DNA of 64,000 nt from Glandiceps talaboti (taxonomy: Eukaryota > Hemichordata > Enteropneusta > Spengelidae). Positions 59,401 to 64,000 of the stretch are shown one piece after another (positions within the stretch are counted from its first letter, which is position 1; each line of letters opens with the position of its first letter). Position numbers and translations under genes: made by a program. Location: contig NC_135565.1 in the NCBI RefSeq assembly GCF_964340395.1, positions 8,438,742 through 8,502,741 on the forward strand, read 5' to 3'. The notes beneath the pieces were generated by a model. It ran no database searches, had not been told where the DNA came from, and saw only the letters and a program-made list of their open reading frames with translations.

Positions 59401-62400
59401 CAGAGTAAAGTGTTTAATTGGTGCTAGCTGTACTAGATTAATTCGACAGTGCCCATAGAGTATTCAGATCTTAATGACTGTTAGAGGAAATCAACGAAGA
59501 ATGAAAACCCATCAAACTATATTCCATAAGTACATTTCATAGAATCCAAAATCGATACTAATTTTTCTTTGTGGCGCCAAAAGAAGTTACCAAGCATTAC
59601 AAAAATAGCGCTAATCGTATTGTATTAGAACTGTCAAATTCGTAACATTCAAAAAATAAAAGGTTTACCCATATGCCAATCCATATTTGTTACCTATGCA
59701 ATGTGAACCATAATTTTAATGTCGCAATGTACAATGTCTAACAAATTCATTATTCAGCCAATAATGTGTTTGAATATTTGAATTCGTGACATTTAATTAT
59801 TTTTTAACAAATTACTTCCACAGCTCATACTACAAAAAAACCTTCTTTCGAATAATCCGAACTAATATGCAACACTTTCTTATGAAACATAAAATATAAG
59901 AACAAACATAACGAAGTATGAGATTAAATTTAATGTACATGTTGCTTTTGAAAATTTACCATACAATATATCTGTACATCCAAGTGTCTTGTATAGACAT
60001 TGTGATCACATATATGCTAGTTTGCCAGCGTCCACGACTTTTACAGTGTACGTGTACGTATACGTGGCAACGTAGAAGCTACTAATGGCATAAATAGATT
60101 TAAAAAAACAACATAGTGCCGGCTGATTGATAAGGGACACTTGGGGAGGTAATTCCTTGTTTCTCTATATGGTTTGCAAAAACCTTTCGATTCCCCATTC
60201 AACACCATTAGTATCACTTTATCAGTATTAGTACATATGTACGGTGATATTTGCACCTAAGGACAGGCATGATATTGGTATTTTCACAGCATTTTATACC
60301 GGAAACATCACTGCATACATATTACTGTATGCAAATGAGCGCACGCATGTTCGATACACATGAACTCACTTGAAAGCCCAGTTATATTTTATTTAAATGA
60401 AGTTTGATGGTTTTGGATAAAGACACATGTTCGTTACCAGCCGCAAACTCAATGTCTTCTGTAAAGCAAACAATGTCAGCCATTGAATTATTTTCCCCCA
60501 TTCGTGGAAAATTCTGAGCTTACATACATGATATCCCTTAATTGGTTAATTAAATAGGCAAAGGACTCACTCAATAATATGATATGTGCGCTTTATTATA
60601 GTCGGTGCATGTATACAACTATTAAACTTGTATTATCAAGTTCAGTCTCTAAAAAGGAAACTCGCCTTTGATAACATGGACTAGACATACGAATAAAATA
60701 TTGGAGGTTTTGACTTATGCAGGAAGTGTTGAATTGCAACAGCAACTATGGCCGCCTTTCTGTCAGATTTGGACATATGTCGTTATATTAACTGATGTGC
60801 AGATGTACCTTATCGCCCGTGTGTGACCAATACAGAACAAGTGATGTAGAAACAAGTTGATGTGAGGTAGAACGACTGAAATAAGGCATAATCCATGTTG
60901 TATGTTGAAATACAATAGCACGGCTTTTGCATATAGCTTTGAACAAACTAATTCAATACAAGTGTCAAACATGTAATATTATATTTTGCTAAGCATACCA
61001 TACAGACGGTTTGTTTTATCGAATATCAGAATTCTGTACACATACGTTTTTCGCATCTCATTCCAGAATATCCCATAGGACATATACAAGTGTATTCCTT
61101 GTAGATAACAATACAAGTACCACCATTAAAGCAGGTCTCATTAGCACATATACTGTTGTCTGGAAAGTCTGACAATATAAAGCGATTTTAGGGTTGATAA
61201 CTTTTCATTCTGTTATTCATAATTTCTCTACTCTATTCAAAGGTCACTTGTATTGATTACTGCTATGAATTTGCATATTGGTTAATTAACCAGCAGCCGA
61301 TAATCCAATAATTAACCCATTCCCATCATCTATTTTTTCTAAACAGCTACCCCTCCCCATAAACTGTTCGGATTATCCTGAAATAGTGAATTGAATTGTA
61401 ATACTAAATATCAGCCATTAACACTTACTATCAAACCAGGGAGACCATACAGTTTCATTTCGGTTGTACGAAGTTTTCACATGTCACACAACGTTTTTGT
61501 TACGAATTTCACAGACACAATACAGACACTGGTGTCGCGCATGCACATAAAGTGTTATATTTGATCTTACTGTGAACAAATATAAACAGTTTTGTATTTG
61601 AATCTTCGTTGTTTCATCGGATAGTCATGTTGATTTGTGTTTACAGTGAGGTAGAATGTATCATTTCAGGTGTTTGCGTGATATCAGTGTCTGTATTTAT
61701 ATGTATATATTTCGGAGCAAAACACCTTGTGTGAGGCATGAAAAACATGGTTCCCTCTATAGCTAATTTACTCTATAGCTGAACACTTTCAAAAGAAGAT
61801 CACTCGAGTAATCCACCCCACCCCATCCCTTCCCAAGAAACTGACAATTTCCGAAAAGACAATTGACAGGAAGCTTATATGCCAAATGAAATTACTCCTT
61901 TTTTATTCAATCATGTAAATTACCTGCATATTACTGTGACGAATAAAAAAGAACAAAACTATTGAAAGTTTATTTTAAATCACACCCATCACAACGATCC
62001 CCAGGTCCATAGCCGATGTCACAATAATCCATAACGTACGATTCAACTTCCGTTGGACAAAATACTGTAACTGTGTCGTTGGAATAATTTCTACAAAAAT
62101 TTTGTTCACTCAAGCCCCGAGCATAAAGGTAATCCTCGTCTTCTAATGTATAGTAACGACGCACGAATTCTTTCCAAGGTTGACAGATCTTACCAGAGCG
62201 TGATGTTGCAAGAGTACCCCGATAGTCCATGCCATGTGGATGCCAATAACAGTCATCTACACCTCCTGTAAAATCATTATACTATGTTGTTTCAAAAGAC
62301 ACGTACAAATAAATACATACATACATACATACATACATACATACATACATACATACATACCTCCTGTTATTGGGCAATGCCTGTTGGATGGTTGATAAAT

Positions 62401-62773
62401 AAATAAATACATACATACATACATACATACATACATACATACATACATACATACAGAGACATTACATATTAATTAAATGTATCAATGAAATGACTCGCCG
62501 TTGATATGAAATAGATAAGGGAGATACATTGATATATTATAATATCACAGCGAATATAGATCTTCGCTCGGGAGCACGTTCTACGCAAATAATTGATTCA
62601 ATGCCCTGTTGATGACTTTCTCTATACTAGGTTGGAGTTTTGAGTACACAACCACATTACACCTTTATACAACACCTACTTACATGACAGTTAAACGCAG
62701 TATTCAACAAATTAATTGCCCGTCTACAGATACCCTTTTACAAACAGAAAGGCATTTGCATGTCACTGTTTTC

Positions 62774-62846
<73 letters not shown>

Positions 62847-62865
62847 AGGGTAGAAGAAAATATAT

Positions 62866-62917
<52 letters not shown>

Positions 62918-63412
62918 AATTCATCGAAGGAGTGATAATGTATTCACAGCCAACAAACAATATTATTAATCCGGGTATGCAAGTGAAAGTCTACATTTAA
63001 ACTCTACAAATCTTCGAGAAAGAAATTAAACGAGAGGCTTTCTTTCTTGTTTATTAAAAAAAATTAATTTGGATCGGAAATCTATACCTTATAACACTAA
63101 GTATTTCAGAAGTACAATTATGAAGACACTTACCACAGTCAGTGTAGACTTCGACTTCAATGACCCGAAGTGATCGCATTTGTGAACTCTTCTTAAATCC
63201 GTTTGTCAGGGTTATACCATCTAAGTATATTTCACAATAAATGTGAATCCAAGTAAACCACTCACCGGTGAAGTCAATCCACACATAGTTTGAATAACCC
63301 TTAGTAAGTATATGTTCGTTTAATCTATCACCACAATAATATACACGATTTTCGTCTATTGCGGTGTTATCATTCAACATTTGCGTAACGTACAGACCGT
63401 CTAGAAGTGAGA
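42962..63412 (-). CDS. Giant chimeric LGR/GRL101-like GPCR with mosaic adhesive ectodomain (25 exons, 5' incomplete)
   Basis: Twenty-five minus-strand exons, about 1,660 codons. Order from the N-terminal side: galactose-binding/FTP-like, kringle, EGF, Link/C-type-lectin-like, F5/8C discoidin (two exons), PAN/apple, CUB, C-type lectin (three exons), seven LDLa, LRRNT, five LRR, then a rhodopsin-class 7TM domain most like leucine-rich-repeat receptors of the relaxin-receptor/GRL101 type. Family knowledge: relaxin receptors have one LDLa plus LRRs; snail GRL101 has many LDLa plus LRRs. The extra kringle, EGF, discoidin, PAN, CUB and lectin modules are unusual. Phases agree at every junction except after the CUB exon, where one small exon seems to be missing. 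The 5' end with signal peptide lies right of the window. Likely a plasma-membrane receptor that binds extracellular ligands or surfaces; ligand and G-protein coupling are unknown. Introns contain only the repeats listed. No canonical polyadenylation signal was seen close after the stop. Confidence 0.9.
44197..44268 (-). CDS. GPCR exon: LRR 5 (membrane-proximal)
   Basis: 72 bp, phase 2-2, acceptor ttacag, donor gtaagt. Reads [18 protein letters not shown] then DELRIL, a standard 24-residue leucine-rich repeat joined directly to the 7TM exon. Confidence 0.92.
44462..44512. repeat. Perfect 20 bp hairpin in GPCR intron
   Basis: ATATTTTGAGAAAGTCATTA (44462-44481) and its exact reverse complement (44493-44512) around an 11 bp AT-rich loop. 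Outer bases with GTAC extend the pairing imperfectly. It could be a small foldback element or a structured RNA. Confidence 0.9.
44631..44756. repeat. (TGAC)n and (TGAT)n microsatellite
   Basis: Interrupted tetranucleotide run in the intron between LRR 4 and LRR 5. Confidence 0.95.
45638..45709 (-). CDS. GPCR exon: LRR 4
   Basis: 72 bp, phase 2-2, acceptor acttag, donor gtaagt. Reads [20 protein letters not shown] then LSFL, a clear leucine-rich repeat. Confidence 0.92.
46041..46112 (-). CDS. GPCR exon: LRR 3
   Basis: 72 bp, phase 2-2, acceptor tttcag, donor gtaagt. Reads [18 protein letters not shown] then QRLRFL. Confidence 0.92.
46454..46525 (-). CDS. GPCR exon: LRR 2
   Basis: 72 bp, phase 2-2, acceptor ttacag, donor gtaagt. 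Reads [18 protein letters not shown] then INLLKL. Confidence 0.92.
46652..46729 (-). CDS. GPCR exon: LRR 1 (divergent)
   Basis: 78 bp, phase 2-2, acceptor tcgcag, donor gtaagt. Reads [20 protein letters not shown] then NWMGEL; the leucine pattern is weak and the exon is two codons longer than the other LRRs. Phase fits both neighbours. Confidence 0.8.
47181..47283 (-). CDS. GPCR exon: LRRNT cap
   Basis: 103 bp, phase 1 in and 2 out, acceptor ttccag, donor gtaagt. Reads [20 protein letters not shown], the C-P-x-x-C-x-C...C pattern of an LRR N-terminal cap, and switches the phase from the LDLa series to the LRR series. Confidence 0.92.
47425..47544 (-). CDS. GPCR exon: LDLa 7
   Basis: 120 bp, phase 1-1, acceptor ttgtag, donor gtaagt. 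Reads [35 protein letters not shown]. The calcium-binding acidic motif C-D-G...C-x-D-G-x-D-E is kept. Confidence 0.93.
48848..48970 (-). CDS. GPCR exon: LDLa 6
   Basis: 123 bp, phase 1-1, acceptor aaacag, donor gtgagt. Reads [20 protein letters not shown] then [18 protein letters not shown]. The acidic calcium-site end is altered (KEDEH), so calcium binding is uncertain. Confidence 0.88.
49259..49399 (-). CDS. GPCR exon: LDLa 5 (divergent)
   Basis: 141 bp, phase 1-1, acceptor taacag, donor gtaagt. Reads [20 protein letters not shown] then [17 protein letters not shown]. The calcium motif is replaced and a loop is inserted, so it is an LDLa-like module that probably lacks calcium binding. Confidence 0.82.
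49701..49823 (-). CDS. GPCR exon: LDLa 4
   Basis: 123 bp, phase 1-1, acceptor gtacag, donor gtaggt. Reads [20 protein letters not shown] then [12 protein letters not shown] and DEGDNC; one extra Cys lies in the last loop. Confidence 0.88.
50295..50420 (-). CDS. GPCR exon: LDLa 3
   Basis: 126 bp, phase 1-1, donor gttagc. Reads [20 protein letters not shown] then [11 protein letters not shown]. The acceptor AG and its pyrimidine tract (ttcttttcgttag) lie at the end of MITE family B copy 2. An alternative upstream donor would create a stop at the next junction, so this border was chosen. Confidence 0.9.
50423..50660. mobile_element. MITE family B, copy 2, abutting an LDLa exon
   Basis: Homologous to 42250-42500 along its length (GACCATG, AGCAGAGGATGTGTAAATG, CTCCCCTGGGGG) and ends with GACTTTTCGTATAGTG. 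Its left end ACGAAAAG forms, on the minus strand, the 3' splice site of the LDLa 3 exon. Confidence 0.8.
51010..51126 (-). CDS. GPCR exon: LDLa 2
   Basis: 117 bp, phase 1-1, acceptor tattag, donor gtatgc. Reads [20 protein letters not shown] then [14 protein letters not shown], an intact calcium-binding type LDLa. Read-through past the donor gives a stop at 50939. Confidence 0.9.
51647..51754 (-). CDS. GPCR exon: LDLa 1
   Basis: 108 bp, phase 1-1, acceptor actaag, donor gtaagc. Reads [20 protein letters not shown] then [11 protein letters not shown], an intact LDLa. Confidence 0.94.
51909..51983. repeat. (CATA)n microsatellite
   Basis: Tetranucleotide run upstream (5') of the LDLa series in the GPCR gene. 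Confidence 0.96.
52005..52410. repeat. Dispersed repeat family A, copy 2
   Basis: Matches both parts of 40705-41870 without the 700 bp interruption, so it is the more complete copy. It contains GATGGCCAAACACATGACTT and CGAATCACGTGACTATGA. Confidence 0.75.
52440..52570. repeat. Dispersed repeat family A, partial copy 3
   Basis: Directly after copy 2 and in the same orientation; shares the GTGAAAGA...GCGCGTTGA...GGCC-AACACA...TTTCCAAACTT stretch. It may reflect a tandem duplication. Confidence 0.6.
53139..53290 (-). CDS. GPCR exon: C-type lectin, third part
   Basis: 152 bp, phase 2 in and 1 out, acceptor atacag, donor gtaaat. Reads [30 protein letters not shown], the C-type lectin core with W-x-D-x-x-C and the last Cys. 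Confidence 0.92.
53382..53421. repeat. (GTAT)n microsatellite
   Basis: Short run in the intron between lectin exons 2 and 3. Confidence 0.93.
53491..53572 (-). CDS. GPCR exon: C-type lectin, second part
   Basis: 82 bp, phase 1 in and 2 out, acceptor gcacag, donor gtaagt. Reads [20 protein letters not shown] then TDWSTE, the W-T-D-G-S-P-V-x-F-x-x-W motif of C-type lectins. The junction with the first part gives YIGLTD, a W-I-G-L variant. Confidence 0.93.
53730..53936 (-). CDS. GPCR exon: C-type lectin, first part
   Basis: 207 bp, phase 1-1, acceptor ttacag, donor gtaagt. Reads [36 protein letters not shown], the start of a C-type lectin domain. Calcium and sugar ligands of the E-P-N/Q-P-D type are not evident. 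Confidence 0.93.
54238..54572 (-). CDS. GPCR exon: CUB domain (3' border uncertain)
   Basis: Acceptor atccag above 54572, phase 1. Reads [58 protein letters not shown] and ITSNFNQLY. The usual final CUB strand is not in this exon and the frame meets a stop at 54235-54237. No convincing donor was found, and phase to the next lectin exon needs a further small exon. An ACAG repeat near 54170 lies where it would be expected. Confidence 0.8.
54846..55130 (-). CDS. GPCR exon: PAN/apple domain
   Basis: 285 bp, phase 1-1, acceptor ttccag, donor gtaagt. Reads [52 protein letters not shown] and NMCTFGP; the Cys spacing fits PAN/apple modules. Confidence 0.82.
55183..55264. repeat. Exact 41 bp tandem duplication
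   Basis: Two perfect copies (55183-55223 and 55224-55264) in the intron 50 bp from the PAN exon; the identity suggests a recent event. Confidence 0.97.
56073..56226 (-). CDS. GPCR exon: F5/8C discoidin, second part
   Basis: 154 bp, phase 0 in and 1 out, acceptor gtccag, donor gtgata. Reads [20 protein letters not shown] then [12 protein letters not shown], the R-Y-x-R-I-x-P...E-L-Y-G-C ending of discoidin domains. Confidence 0.92.
56664..57040 (-). CDS. GPCR exon: F5/8C discoidin, first part
   Basis: Acceptor aaccag chosen at 57041-57042 because it gives the phase 1 start required by the Link-like exon; a nearer acceptor (57033-57034) would break the frame. Donor gtaagg. Reads [36 protein letters not shown] and [20 protein letters not shown]. 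Confidence 0.88.
57764..57955. repeat. Two-copy diverged repeat
   Basis: 57764-57858 and 57872-57955 both start AGCTTGAATNGCTG and end GGGCTAATAGCGGCT, in the intron upstream of the discoidin exons. Confidence 0.7.
58659..58940 (-). CDS. GPCR exon: Link / C-type-lectin-like domain
   Basis: 282 bp, phase 1-1, acceptor ttccag, donor gtaaga. Reads [40 protein letters not shown] and [11 protein letters not shown]-x-x-A-C-x-x-x-x-A-x-L-A-S and A-W-x-x-G are typical of Link and C-type lectin folds; only two Cys are seen, so the exact subfamily is open. Confidence 0.78.
61046..61168 (-). CDS. GPCR exon: EGF-like domain
   Basis: 123 bp, phase 1-1, acceptor tgtcag, donor gtatgt. Reads [20 protein letters not shown] then [13 protein letters not shown], a complete six-Cys EGF module. 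Confidence 0.93.
61993..62265 (-). CDS. GPCR exon: kringle domain
   Basis: Acceptor ttacag above 62265. Reads [45 protein letters not shown] and YVMDYCDIG, the kringle pattern (C..G..Y-R-G...C-Q-x-W...C-R-N...C...Y-C-D-I). The donor is weak (T then gtgatg at 61992); with it the sixth Cys, which would be in GDRC, is lost. The frame runs on to a stop at 61970. Confidence 0.88.
62312..62455. repeat. (ATAC)n microsatellite, two blocks
   Basis: Blocks at 62312-62360 and 62403-62455, immediately 5' of the kringle exon. Confidence 0.96.
62770..62911. repeat. (TA)n tracts around a half hairpin element
   Basis: TA runs at 62770-62842 and 62869-62911 enclose GTTGAGGGTAGAAGAAAAT (62843-62861), the first arm of the hairpin at 25161-25210. 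Confidence 0.92.
63134..63412 (-). CDS. GPCR exon: galactose-binding/FTP-like domain
   Basis: 279 bp, phase 1-1, acceptor attcag, donor gtaagt. Reads [30 protein letters not shown] and [12 protein letters not shown]. The W-I-D-F...I-x-I-Y...L-x-V-x-V-Y pattern resembles fucolectin/discoidin-like beta-sandwich modules; the exact family is uncertain. It is the most N-terminal exon seen. Confidence 0.75.
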
Positions 63413-64000
63413 CTGAATGCAAACCACAAAAGGTATACTTAAACACTAACAGTTTATATCAGAATGGATAAACGGTTAATTAATTAATCAAAGCCTACCA
63501 ACAACAATAATTACATATACACATTTTCACAAAATACTTCCGGTAGTTTATTGTGATCTTATCGAAATCTATTCTTGATGGAGAAATGCACTACAGAAAA
63601 AACGTGACTTAAATTAGGTCTAGGGTCAGAAGAACCTAGTGTCATTTTTTCTCAAAATACTACTAGCATTTTTTGTAGTTACAATAAAAGTCCAACATGA
63701 TGAGGGAAATATGCCCCCCCCCCAAAAAAAAAAGGGGGGGGAAGAGAAAAAATAACAATAAAAAGACTCTTTAATATATGACAATATAAACGTTACGAAA
63801 TCACTTATTTGTTCAAGAACCAGATTTGTAAAGTTTTTCTGATTGGAGTTCTACTAATTGTACTCTGCATATTGTTCCATGATTCTGAACCATCAACCTG
63901 GCATTCTATAGAGCAATTTTATCTCAGAGTACATGGGGAGCCCCGTCTGGTATTGTAATGATGTGTATACTTTACTTTGCGAAAAAACTATTATCATATT
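63413..64000. other. GPCR intron or 5' region
   Basis: Further 5' exons of the receptor are expected to the right. Nothing was recognised here except a poly-C/poly-A/poly-G run at 63712-63741. Confidence 0.5.

Noticed and set aside
63830-63965. Possible reverse-transcriptase-like residues (FYRAIL...) at the right edge
   Set aside because: The match is too short and weak and no flanking motifs are present.

Overview
The window is eukaryotic nuclear DNA from an animal. Genes are split into many short exons with canonical GT/AG boundaries. Introns are long and AT-rich, filled with TA, TGTA, ACAG and GATT microsatellites and small inverted-repeat elements. The protein families (ADAMTS protease with CUB domains, LGR/GRL101-type receptor with a mosaic ectodomain) fit a marine invertebrate, perhaps a non-vertebrate deuterostome; the species cannot be named from sequence alone.

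Region 1 (about 0.7-21.9 kb, + strand): 27 exons that splice in frame into about 1,289 codons of a secreted ADAMTS-type zinc metalloprotease. Order: propeptide, catalytic domain (HEVGHNLGINHD), disintegrin-like, TSP1, Cys-rich, spacer, three more TSP1 repeats, three CUB domains, stop. The signal-peptide exon was not found. Its introns hold microsatellites, three copies of a roughly 160 bp element with 8 bp target duplications, and a foldback element.

Region 2 (about 23.3-24.9 kb, +): an intronless gene for a Ser/Pro/basic-rich, probably disordered protein, behind a promoter-like stretch with AP-1, CRE and TATA motifs and followed by AATAAA.

Region 3 (about 25-42.9 kb): mostly non-coding and repeat-rich. 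It contains a relic of the ADAMTS last exon, a pure GATT array, an 87 bp minisatellite that looks like a decayed C2H2 zinc-finger array, a broken minus-strand ORF lying inside that zinc-finger debris, tandem duplicated fragments, and the last two exons of an unidentified minus-strand gene (39.2-40.6 kb).

Region 4 (about 43-63.4 kb, minus strand, 5' end beyond the right edge): at least 25 exons of a very large chimeric G-protein-coupled receptor. Reading 5' to 3': galactose-binding/FTP-like, kringle, EGF, Link/C-type-lectin-like, F5/8C discoidin, PAN/apple, CUB, C-type lectin, seven LDLa, LRRNT, five LRR, then a relaxin-receptor/GRL101-like seven-transmembrane domain. Nearly every module is a symmetrical phase 1-1 unit, as expected from exon shuffling. 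This is the most interesting system in the window.

Coordinates of exons were derived by reading splice signals by eye and checking phase continuity between neighbours; no alignment or transcript was available.
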